Origin: CAYLZO01 sp964387775
GTDB lineage: Bacteria; Chloroflexota; Anaerolineae; JAAYZQ01
DNA: 30,020 bases
Assembly (NCBI GenBank): GCA_964387775.1
Contig: CAYLZO010000033.1
Coordinates: 1-30,020 of the forward strand
Reading direction: 5' to 3'
The translations under genes were made by a program, and so were the position numbers. A model generated the notes under the pieces. That model saw only the letters and a program-made list of their open reading frames with translations. It ran no database searches and was not told the DNA's origin. Positions 18,501 to 25,037 of the stretch are shown one piece after another (the stretch's first letter is position 1; each line of letters opens with the position of its first letter).

Positions 18501-19834
18501 CCCAACTCAACATCGTCATTGGCGAGGAGCATACCCGCTCCTTCTTGGGCGTGCCTTTGATGGCCCGCGGCGAGGTGCTGGGCGTGCTCTCGGTGCAGAG
18601 CGCCGAGCCGAACGCCTACAGCGAGGCCGAGCTGGAGCTGCTGACGACCATCGCCACCCAGGCCTCTATCGCCATCCAGAACGCCCGGGCCTACGAGCGC
18701 CTGGTCGAAACCGCCGAGGAGCTGCGCGAGATCGACCGCCTGAAGACCCAGTTCCTGGCCAACATGTCCCACGAACTGCGTACGCCGCTCAACTCCATCA
18801 TCGGCTTCTCGCGCGTCATGCTCAAGGGCATCGACGGGCCACTCACCGACCTCCAGGAGGCCGACCTGAACTCGATCTATAACAGCGGGCAGCACCTCCT
18901 GGGCCTGATCAACAGCATCCTCGACATGTCCAAGATCGAGGCCGGCAAGATGGACCTCTCCTTCGCAGAACTGGACCTGGATAGCACCTTTAGGGGGGTG
19001 CTCTCTACGACCCGAGCCTTGGTCAAGGACGAGCCCATCGAACTGCGCACCGAGATCCCCAAAGACCTGCCCACGGTCTGGGCCGACTCGCAGCGGGTGC
19101 GCCAGGTGCTCCTCAACCTGATGTCCAACGCGGCCAAGTTCACCAACGAGGGCCACATCACCCTGCGGGCCGAGGTCGGCGACGAGCACGTGACGATCAG
19201 CGTCGAGGATAGCGGCGTCGGCATCGAGCCGGAGGCGCAGGAGCGGCTCTTTATCGCCTTCCAGCAGGTGGACGGCTCGACGACGCGTCGCGCTCAGGGC
19301 ACGGGCCTGGGTCTGGCCATCAGCCGCAGCTTTGTGGAGCTAATGGGCGGCGAGATCTGGGTCGAGAGCGCGCCCGGCGAGGGGTCTACCTTCTCCTTCA
19401 CGCTACCCATCTATCAGGTCATGCGCGAGCGGGAAGAGCGCGAAACCGGCATCGAGCTCGATCCCCACAAAAAGGCGATCCTGGCCGTGGACGACGACGC
19501 CGGGGTCATCTCGCTCTTGAAACGATACGTGGAGAACGAGGGCTACCAGGTCATCGGCGTGATGCAGTCGCCCCACGCCCTGGATACGGCGCGGCGCCTG
19601 GCGCCCGACCTGGCGGCCATCACCCTCGACGTGGTGATGCCCAACATGGACGGCTGGCAGGTGCTCCGGGCGCTGAAACAGGACCCGAACACCAAAAACA
19701 TCCCCGTCATCCTGTGCAGCATCGTGGAGGGGCTGGATCAGGGGTTGCGCCTGGGGGCCGACGCCTGCCTGCGCAAGCCAGTGACCCGAGACGAGGTGCT
19801 CGACACCCTGCGCAAGCTGGAGCGCGTGGCATAG
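15578..19834 (+). CDS. Hybrid sensor histidine kinase, Cache-HAMP-GAF-HisKA-HATPase-REC
   Basis: This is a 1418-residue membrane kinase. The ATG at 15578 follows GAGGAG; the ATG at 15593 is also possible. Helix 1 spans 20-42, a Cache-like extracytoplasmic domain spans 43-295, helix 2 spans 296-317 and HAMP spans 318-372. A coiled coil (373-402) leads to GAF1 (405-563), a divergent GAF-like unit with TREW (578-699), GAF3 (705-868) and GAF4 (873-1040). HisKA carries MSHELRTPLNS with phospho-acceptor H1065. HATPase has the N box LMSNAAKFT (N1184), DSGVGIEPE and GTGLGLAIS. The C-terminal receiver (1299-1415) has VDDD, the phospho-acceptor D1351 in LDVVMP, and the conserved RKP lysine. All catalytic residues are present. 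It is the only kinase in the row and so the likely hub for the output-less sensors. No HPt domain is visible. Confidence 0.95.
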   Translation: MGESDMKRPKRGSLARRLTWAFASIAGALLLVVGLVLTAVSYNAQVRQVVARQQKTAGEAALVTAGYLTQAQNTLTLHGRIGTFKSLLLRSLEVQEQELRSILSSYEGLFEELVLLDENGNEVSRVSRYHTFLPEELGAQADSPAFQQAVQGQMYVADQIKISPYSSLPVIVMAVPVRGGGISGVLQASVNVKGMWDAMADVEVGRTGYAYLVNRDTGQLIAHSDLSRYFRFEAQTLEDVPIVRQLMAGRADLDPQYQGLEGERVIGAAAPLPDTAWDLIVELPTDEALADVRNQIYLLGLLVVVGALVAGSLGLVIPRRIVRPLLALQEGVREFSAGRLDHVVEVRTGDEIQDLAESFNQMAQNLRTSRAELERWTQELEGRVEARTRELAETTEQMRRRAVQLQASGEVAHAIASVRDLDELLTDVTRLISERFGWYHVGIFLVDDQGEYAVLHAANSRGGRRMLERGHRLQVGQVGIVGSVTGSGEPRIALDVGEDAVYFDNPDLPETRSEMALPLMVGDRVIGALDVQSREAAAYDEEDVLILSNLADQVAVAIENARLFEQTQRALEEVQKLHRQYVTREWTGVTEREQDLVYEYRRAGLPPLADLVPPEMELALSQRDVVALSDLAELDGDNGHGDGTARAALAAPIKLRDEVIGVLDLQEADAPRQWTDDEVALVRAISDQVALALENARLLEAEQQQRQAAEALREAAIVLSSTLEFDQLMQTILDQIARVIPSDARNLMLVEGDQVQVVNSMGYERFGAQELLHDLRLPIDQMVTIRQMKETGRPVVISDTVGYPGWSVLPELGWLRSYVGAPIIARGELVGLLNVDSATAGFFQEEHADQLAAFAAQASIAIENTQLVEETSRRAEQLATLNRIGLAITSALDLNEVLNALYERIRAILHMRTFYVALYDESSGLVEFPLFVEGNQAVDVEPRNVREQPGLTGHIIETREPHYIPDTDSEAEEDAQLNIVIGEEHTRSFLGVPLMARGEVLGVLSVQSAEPNAYSEAELELLTTIATQASIAIQNARAYERLVETAEELREIDRLKTQFLANMSHELRTPLNSIIGFSRVMLKGIDGPLTDLQEADLNSIYNSGQHLLGLINSILDMSKIEAGKMDLSFAELDLDSTFRGVLSTTRALVKDEPIELRTEIPKDLPTVWADSQRVRQVLLNLMSNAAKFTNEGHITLRAEVGDEHVTISVEDSGVGIEPEAQERLFIAFQQVDGSTTRRAQGTGLGLAISRSFVELMGGEIWVESAPGEGSTFSFTLPIYQVMREREERETGIELDPHKKAILAVDDDAGVISLLKRYVENEGYQVIGVMQSPHALDTARRLAPDLAAITLDVVMPNMDGWQVLRALKQDPNTKNIPVILCSIVEGLDQGLRLGADACLRKPVTRDEVLDTLRKLERVA

Positions 19835-19852
19835 AGGGAGTTTGGACCTTTC

Positions 19853-21544
19853 ATGGCGAAACAGATCTGGACCGAATGCGCAGATTGTGATTTTCGGGAG
19901 CCGTTGGGGCGCCCCTTGCTGAATTGCCCGGCCTGCGGCGGCGACTGGCTCGACGCCCGGTACGACTATGAGACCCTGCGAGACGCCCTGCCGGACCTCC
20001 TGGCCCAACGCGCCTTTACCATGTGGCGTTACTGGGATCTCTTGCCCCTGCGCGAGCCAGCCAACGTCCTGACCATGGGCGAGGGCGGCACACCGCTGCT
20101 CCGTGCCACCAATTTGGGGATGATGCTCGGGCGGCCGAATATCTTTGTCAAGGACGAGCGCCAGGGGCCCACAGGTTCGTTCAAGGACCGGCAGGCGTCT
20201 CTCGCCATCTCGTTCATGAAGGAGCAGGGCATCACCGAGGCGGTGGTGGCCTCCACCGGCAACGTGGCCATCTCTTACTCGGCCTACTCGGCCCACGCCG
20301 GCATCAAGCTGTGGGCCTTTGTGACCAGCAGCGTGCCGGCCGACAAGATGCGCGAGGTGGCGCTCTACGGCTCGGAGGTCATCAAGGTCACCGGCACCTA
20401 CGACCAGACGAAGAATGTCGCCGCCGATTTTGCCGAGCGCAAGGGCCTGCACCTGGACCGGGGCCTCAAGAGCTTTGCAGCCAAGGAGAGCATGAAGACG
20501 GTCGGCTTTGAGATTGCCGAGCAGTTGGGATTGATATTGGACATTGGATACTCGCCCCAGGAGCCAATATCCAATACCCAATATCCCAGGTTCCGAGCGC
20601 CCGACTGGTACGTGCAAGCCGTGAGCGGCGGTCTCGGGCCGGTTGGCGTCTGGAAGGGCTTCCAGGAGCTCTACGAGATGGGTTTCGTGGACCGCATGCC
20701 CAAGCTGGCCTGCGTTCAGGCCGCCGGCTGCGCGCCAATGGTCCACTCCTTCGAGAAAGGGCTGGAAGAGGCAGAGCCGGTCACCAACCCCCAGACCCTC
20801 ATCACCACGGTCGCCACCGGCTACCCGGGGTTGGCCTATAAATTCCTGCGCCGGGTGATCCTGGAGCACGGCGGGAGCTTTGAGGCCGTCAGCGACGACG
20901 AGGCCTTTCGGGCGATGCACGTCATGGCCAAGATGGATGGCCTGTCGATGGAGCCGGCCGCCGGGCTGGCTTTCGCCGGCCTGTTCAACATGGTCAGCTC
21001 GGGCCTGGTCAAGCCCGACGACGTGGTGGTCGTCAACTGCTCGGGCCACACCTTCCCCGTCGAAAAGCACCTGCTGGGCGACGCCTGGGCGCGGAGCCTC
21101 GACGCCACGGGGGCCGAGCGGGCCGAGGCCACCGAGGAGGGGCTGCTGACGTCTATCGACCGTCTCGATACGCGGGTGCAGCGCATCGCCATCATCGAGG
21201 ACGACCCCGATGCGCGGCGGCTGTTGCGGCGGGTCTTGCAGGCCCGGGGCGAGTACCAGGTCGTCGAAGCCGAGGGCGGGCGCGAGGGCATCGAGCTGGT
21301 CCGCCAGTATCGGCCCGACCTGGTGCTGCTCGACCTGATGATGCCCGACATCGACGGCTTTGAGGTGATGGAAACCCTCCGCGCCGACCCGGACCTGTCC
21401 GACACGCGCATCATCGTCATCACGGCCAAGACGCTGACGGGCAGCGAGCGCCGCCGCCTGAGCGGCCAGATCGAGACGCTGCTGCAAAAGGGCTCGTTTC
21501 TGGATGACGATCTGCTGGAGGAGATCCTGGAAACGCTGAAGTGA
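19853..21544 (+). CDS. Threonine-synthase-like PLP enzyme fused to a receiver domain
   Basis: This 563-residue protein starts 18 bases after the kinase. An N-terminal zinc ribbon has Cys9, Cys12, Cys25 and Cys28. The PLP fold-type II body (about 60-425) has GEGGTPLLRATNLG, the PLP-lysine motif GSFKDR (K111), ASTGNVA and SGGLGPVG. This fits the threonine synthase family, which turns O-phosphohomoserine into threonine. It is a divergent member, so the substrate is uncertain, and no hom or thrB gene is near. Residues 444-560 form a complete receiver: acidic E449, D450 and D451, phospho-acceptor D494 in LLDLMMP, T524 and K546. There is no stop between the parts. A stretch of about 21 residues (227-247) is encoded by a palindromic repeat inserted before RAPDWYV. 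Being last in a kinase operon suggests phosphorylation might regulate or locate the enzyme; this is inference. Confidence 0.88.
   Translation: MAKQIWTECADCDFREPLGRPLLNCPACGGDWLDARYDYETLRDALPDLLAQRAFTMWRYWDLLPLREPANVLTMGEGGTPLLRATNLGMMLGRPNIFVKDERQGPTGSFKDRQASLAISFMKEQGITEAVVASTGNVAISYSAYSAHAGIKLWAFVTSSVPADKMREVALYGSEVIKVTGTYDQTKNVAADFAERKGLHLDRGLKSFAAKESMKTVGFEIAEQLGLILDIGYSPQEPISNTQYPRFRAPDWYVQAVSGGLGPVGVWKGFQELYEMGFVDRMPKLACVQAAGCAPMVHSFEKGLEEAEPVTNPQTLITTVATGYPGLAYKFLRRVILEHGGSFEAVSDDEAFRAMHVMAKMDGLSMEPAAGLAFAGLFNMVSSGLVKPDDVVVVNCSGHTFPVEKHLLGDAWARSLDATGAERAEATEEGLLTSIDRLDTRVQRIAIIEDDPDARRLLRRVLQARGEYQVVEAEGGREGIELVRQYRPDLVLLDLMMPDIDGFEVMETLRADPDLSDTRIIVITAKTLTGSERRRLSGQIETLLQKGSFLDDDLLEEILETLK
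20531..20593. repeat. Palindromic repeat inserted in frame within the PLP enzyme gene
   Basis: GATATTGGACATTGG (20533-20547) and CCAATATCCAATACC (20564-20578) form inverted arms matching at 13 of 15 positions around a 16-base loop. The right side continues with a further CAATATCCCA unit. The segment is AT-rich against its GC-rich surroundings. It encodes about 21 residues with no obvious counterpart in the usual threonine-synthase sequence. The ATTGGATATTGG type is, from general experience, a dispersed intergenic repeat; here it lies inside a coding sequence without breaking the frame. Confidence 0.78.
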
Positions 21545-21548
21545 TGCG

Positions 21549-21611
21549 TGATGCGTAAAGCGTATTGCGTAAAATTCGAACGATTACGCAATACGCAATA
21601 CGTTTTACGCT
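21549..21611. repeat. Palindromic repeat between convergent genes, possible terminator
   Basis: GCGTATTGCGTAA (21560-21572) and TTACGCAATACGC (21584-21596) are perfect 13-base inverted arms around 11 bases. Extra GATGCGTGATGCGTAAA units lie on the left and CAATACGTTTTACGC on the right. The element fills the whole gap between the receiver-fusion gene and the EamA gene. It also supplies the TAA stop of the EamA gene on the - strand (21605-21607). A hairpin here could stop transcription from both sides, but the T-runs are weak. Confidence 0.75.
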
Positions 21612-22537
21612 TTCTCTTCGGGAAAGAGGCTGTACCACCACGACTCCTCGTCGGCGATCTGCAAGCTGGTGTCGCGGCTGATCAGCAGAACGCTCACAAC
21701 AAAAAGCACCGCGCCAGCCCACTGCTGGATCGTAAAGCTTTCGTCAAAGAAGATAAAGGCCACGATCACGGCCACCAGCAATTCGGCCAGGCCCAGCAGC
21801 GAGGTCTGGATCCCCCCCAGGCGGCCCAACCCGGCAAAGACCAGGAGCCGGGCCAGGGCAGTGGGAAAGAGGGCGTGGAGAAGGATGGCCGTCCAGCCAG
21901 AGGCCGAAACCGACTCGGCGGGCGGACCCTGGGTCAACTGCGCCACCCCAACCACGAGGGCCATCGTCGTCAGCCCGTACAAGGTCACCGCCCGCGAGTC
22001 CACGTCGGCCAGGGTCCATTGCCCCAACACCAGGTGCCAGCCGTAGAGCGCCCCAGCCCCCAACATCAGCGTGACCCCCAACGGGTCGAGCAGACCCGTC
22101 CCCTGCCAGGTGAGCAGAAACACGCTCAACAGGGCCAACCCCAGGCGGACGACGGCCAGCCGCGAGACCGGGTGGCCGGCCGCCGAGAGAAAGATAAAGA
22201 CCCAGAAGGGATACATCGAGTAGAGGAGGTGGGCCAGCGAGGCGTCGACCCGGGCCAGCCCGTTGTAGTACAGCAGCGAGCCGATCCCGTTGGCGACGCC
22301 CATGCCGACACAGCCGATCAGGTTTCGCCAGCCGATCTGGACGTAGCGCCGCCAGAAGAAGGCGTAAAAGAGCCACAGCAGGCCAGCAGCGAGGGCCGTC
22401 CGCAAAAAGACCAAGGTCATTGGTGCCACACCGGCCTGGTAGGCCAGTTTGCCGAAAATGGGGGCGAGGCCAGCAAAGAGGGTGGAGAGCAACGTGGCGG
22501 CGATGCCCCCCTGGCTACGCCCCGTGTCGCGGTTCAT
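21605..22537 (-). CDS. EamA/DMT-family transporter
   Basis: This is a 310-residue integral membrane protein with about ten hydrophobic helices in two homologous halves, the usual size for the drug/metabolite transporter superfamily. The first half has STLFAGLAPIFGKLAYQAG and the second SLLGLAELLVAVIVAFIFFDE, both typical of EamA repeats. Members export amino acids, metabolites or nucleotide sugars; the substrate cannot be read from the sequence. The start lies 23 bases inside the end of the upstream P-loop gene, so the two are probably translated together. It is the last gene of the - strand operon. Its final codons and stop come from the palindromic repeat at the convergent junction. Confidence 0.92.
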   Translation of the reverse strand: MNRDTGRSQGGIAATLLSTLFAGLAPIFGKLAYQAGVAPMTLVFLRTALAAGLLWLFYAFFWRRYVQIGWRNLIGCVGMGVANGIGSLLYYNGLARVDASLAHLLYSMYPFWVFIFLSAAGHPVSRLAVVRLGLALLSVFLLTWQGTGLLDPLGVTLMLGAGALYGWHLVLGQWTLADVDSRAVTLYGLTTMALVVGVAQLTQGPPAESVSASGWTAILLHALFPTALARLLVFAGLGRLGGIQTSLLGLAELLVAVIVAFIFFDESFTIQQWAGAVLFVVSVLLISRDTSLQIADEESWWYSLFPEEKA

Positions 22538-22949
22538 AAATCTCGCCTATTCCCTCGCCCATTTGACTTTCACCGGATTCTCTCAAGCCTTTCGTCTGGA
22601 GGAATTGGTCTACCTTTTGCAAGACTTTTTCCTCGGTCAGACCATCGGTGGGCAGGTACAGGTCGCAGTGGGCGCGGGCGTGGCGCAGTCGATGATGTTG
22701 CTCGTCCAGGTAGGTCTGGTCCCAGCCGAACCCGCTGCGTCCCCGGCGCCGGGCTTCGGCCAGCGTGACGTCCAGGTAGATGAGCACGTCGGGCGGATTC
22801 AGGCGCCGCCACATGTCGGGCACGAAGGAATGATCCTGCGCCGCCGAGCGAGCGTCGTAGCCCAGTTGGCGGAGGCTGGCCACCAGCACGCTCTTGCCCG
22901 AGGCACAAGGCCCTACCACCTTGACGCGCGCGGACGGCCGGGATGCCAT
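22515..22949 (-). CDS. Small P-loop NTPase, nucleotide-kinase-like
   Basis: This 144-residue protein has a clear Walker A motif, GPCASGKS, at residues 13-20. A DVLIYLDVTLAEARRR segment follows, which resembles the strand and lid region of nucleoside monophosphate or dephospho-CoA kinases. A RHARAHCDLYLPTDGLTEE stretch near the end is like those of small kinases that carry a signal-dependent base. The substrate is unknown, and a specific kinase name is not justified. It starts 10 bases after the channel gene ends and overlaps the EamA gene by 23 bases, inside the same - strand operon. Confidence 0.82.
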   Translation of the reverse strand: MASRPSARVKVVGPCASGKSVLVASLRQLGYDARSAAQDHSFVPDMWRRLNPPDVLIYLDVTLAEARRRGRSGFGWDQTYLDEQHHRLRHARAHCDLYLPTDGLTEEKVLQKVDQFLQTKGLRESGESQMGEGIGEIYEPRHGA

Positions 22950-22959
22950 CTCCGCACCC

Positions 22960-24012
22960 CTACTTGCGCCGGTTCATACGGCTCAGGCGGTTCAGCACGT
23001 CCAACGAGGCGAACACGACGATCTGGTCGCCGGCTTGCAGGCTGGTTTCTGCCTTCGGATGGAGGTCCATCTCGCCATCCCGGCAGTGGAGGATCACCGA
23101 GAAATCGAGCTCGCGCTCCAGCACGCCCACCTGCCGGCCCACCAGCGCCGAGGCCGCGCCCACCTTGATCTCACTCACGTTGAGCAACTCGTCGTTCACA
23201 TAGAAGGCGTGGGTGATGTCCGAGCGGGTGGCGGCTGCGGCAAAGGCCGGCGCCGACAGGGCCGAGGTGCTGAACGCGGTGTGGATGTCGAATCCCCGGG
23301 CGATCTTTTGGGCCATGTCGTGGTCGAACATGCGCAGCACCACGCGGATCTCGGGCTGGACCTCGCGGGCCAGGAGGGCGATCTCCAGGTTGGTCAGGTC
23401 ATTCTGGGTGCACGTGATCAGCGCGCTGGCCCGCCCGATTCCGGCCTGATTCTGGACCTCCAGGTGGGCCGCATTGCCAAAAATGACGGGCACCTTCCAG
23501 TCCATCACCTGGCGGACGTGTTCGCTCTCGGGGTCCAGCTCGATGGCGACGACCTCTTCGCCGAAATCGAGCAGCCGCTGGATCGTGCGGAAGCCCAGGC
23601 GCCCGACCCCGGCGACGACGACGTGGTCTCGATAGGTTGACGCGATTGCCACTTGCCACTCCTCCTCTCTGGCCGACTTGTTGAAGAGCATGACGCCAAA
23701 GTTGATCACGCCCTGGGCGATGAGCCCCAGGCCGATCATGGGCATGACAAAGAAAAAGGCCTGCAAGTACCATTGTTGGGGAAAGGGGATGCTCTCCCCG
23801 AAAAAGATCATCGCAAAGATGGCGTACACCGATTCTACGTAGCTCAGGCCCTGGACCTCGGCGTGGGTGTAGAGCAGGTCGAATACCAGCCCGCCAAACA
23901 AGACACAGGTCACGAATAGGCTCAGCGGGATAGAGAACTGGCCAAAGAGGACGCGGGCATCGCGCCACTGGGCCAGCAGATACCGCTTCCAGGCGAGACG
24001 CTTGGGCTTCAT
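22960..24012 (-). CDS. RCK-domain ion channel-like protein with atypical pore
   Basis: This is a 350-residue protein. Two hydrophobic helices (about 26-48 and 83-110) flank a re-entrant pore-like segment, YAIFAMIFFGESIPFP (63-78). The usual potassium filter TVGYGD is missing from that loop. An RCK N domain follows (129-250), with the nucleotide-binding motif GVGRLG at 135-140 and acidic D160 at the end of strand two. A TrkA-C-like domain spans about 275-345 (VGAASALVGRQVGVLERELDF is typical). Architecture matches MthK/TrkA-type channels, which RCK domains gate through nucleotides or ions. With the altered loop, potassium selectivity cannot be assumed; it could pass another ion or act as a sensor. 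The gene starts 6 bases after the phosphatase gene ends. Confidence 0.88.
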   Translation of the reverse strand: MKPKRLAWKRYLLAQWRDARVLFGQFSIPLSLFVTCVLFGGLVFDLLYTHAEVQGLSYVESVYAIFAMIFFGESIPFPQQWYLQAFFFVMPMIGLGLIAQGVINFGVMLFNKSAREEEWQVAIASTYRDHVVVAGVGRLGFRTIQRLLDFGEEVVAIELDPESEHVRQVMDWKVPVIFGNAAHLEVQNQAGIGRASALITCTQNDLTNLEIALLAREVQPEIRVVLRMFDHDMAQKIARGFDIHTAFSTSALSAPAFAAAATRSDITHAFYVNDELLNVSEIKVGAASALVGRQVGVLERELDFSVILHCRDGEMDLHPKAETSLQAGDQIVVFASLDVLNRLSRMNRRK

Positions 24013-24018
24013 GGCTGC

Positions 24019-24753
24019 TCAGATGGGAAAACGTACCGACATGCGCCGCACGCCGTCGGGCCGTTCCTGGGCGACGACGGAAAACACGACGACGCTAATG
24101 TCGTCACTGGGACGGCCTTGGTCCAGCTCCACGGCCCGGCCCAGCAGCCCGTCGGCCAGCATCCGGGCGCAGTTCTGGCCGTCGCACCGGCCGCTCTGCT
24201 CGCGCACGAATTCGACGGCGTCCAAGTCCTGCCCGTAGCGCTGCCCGGCCGAGAGGATGCCATCGGTAAAGACGACGATCTGAAGCCCGGGCCGGATTGG
24301 CAGCTCGGTGATGACCGGGCGGGTGCTGCGATGGACGCCGATGGGCCGGCTCGGAGCGTCTAACAATTGCACTCTGTTCTCCTCGCCGTGGAGGACGATG
24401 ACGGGACAGTGGCTGTTGCGCGAGATCACGATGGTCCGGGTGCCCAGGTCGACCGAGACGATGTTGAGCGTGGCCAAGACCTGCCCGCCGCGCATGGTGC
24501 GCAGATAGTCGTGGGCGGCGCGGGCTGTGGCCCCATCACGCACCCCGTCGGCCAGCAGCGACACGGCCTTGCGGGTCACGATGTTACTGATGGCCTTGGC
24601 CGACTTGCCGCTGCGCTGGCCGTCCACGAGCACCATCGACAGCCCGCCGTGGGGCCGCTCGATGACCTCGACGGTGTCGCCGCTCTCGCTGACGGCGTAT
24701 TTGGCCACCTTGGCGACGGCGACTTGTAGCTCCAAGTCTGCGAATAACTCCAT
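24019..24753 (-). CDS. SpoIIE/PP2C-type serine phosphatase
   Basis: This is a 244-residue protein if it starts at the ATG at 24753. An upstream in-frame ATG at 24786 would add 11 residues, but it overlaps the -10 element of the promoter and so would lie ahead of the transcript. Metal-binding motifs of the PPM/SpoIIE fold are present: a VLVDGQRSGKSAKA loop, the VFTDGI aspartate, and RPSDDISVVVF near the end. The length matches a bare catalytic domain with no sensor region. Family members remove phosphate from STAS-type anti-anti-sigma factors. A SpoIIAA-like protein occurs at 10054 but lacks the phosphorylated serine, so no direct link is shown. It is the first gene of the - strand operon. Confidence 0.88.
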   Translation of the reverse strand: MELFADLELQVAVAKVAKYAVSESGDTVEVIERPHGGLSMVLVDGQRSGKSAKAISNIVTRKAVSLLADGVRDGATARAAHDYLRTMRGGQVLATLNIVSVDLGTRTIVISRNSHCPVIVLHGEENRVQLLDAPSRPIGVHRSTRPVITELPIRPGLQIVVFTDGILSAGQRYGQDLDAVEFVREQSGRCDGQNCARMLADGLLGRAVELDQGRPSDDISVVVFSVVAQERPDGVRRMSVRFPI

Positions 24754-24784
24754 CGTTGTTGCCCGCTCCGCGTTTGTTGCTGCC

Positions 24785-24813
24785 ATTATACCCTACCTGG
24801 GGCCAGGTGGCAA
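24785..24813 (-). promoter_or_regulatory. Sigma-70-type promoter for the phosphatase operon
   Basis: On the - strand, TTGCCA (24813-24808) is followed by a 17-base spacer and a perfect TATAAT (24790-24785). Transcription would start near 24778, downstream of the first in-frame ATG. This supports the ATG at 24753 as the real start of the phosphatase gene. Confidence 0.75.
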
Positions 24814-24865
24814 GGTCGCTGGCCGAGGATTGGGCAATCCTCTGTTGTGTTCCGCTCCATTTCAG

Positions 24866-24894
24866 TTGACCATCCTTGCCGTCTTTGTTATACT
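24866..24894 (+). promoter_or_regulatory. Sigma-70-type promoter for the sigma-factor operon
   Basis: TTGACC (24866-24871), a 17-base spacer and TATACT (24889-24894) give 10 of 12 consensus matches. It points away from the phosphatase promoter, with about 50 bases between the two -35 boxes. Transcription would start near 24901, leaving an untranslated leader of about 137 bases before the TTG start at 25038. No riboswitch or long hairpin is apparent in that leader. Confidence 0.75.
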
Positions 24895-25037
24895 TACGCG
24901 GGCGGTGATGGAAAAGTGGTTGACCCTGGAGGGGACCCTCTGGTGCCAATCCTCATTTCACCACTACCCGGATGCGCAACTATTCGCGCTTGCCGGTGTT
25001 CTATTGAACGAGACCGGCAGGCGCCAGAGAGGATACC

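Noticed and set aside
19403..21487. 694-codon open frame on the - strand opposite the PLP enzyme-receiver gene
   Set aside because: It is antisense to well-supported catalytic and receiver motifs and has no domain pattern of its own.
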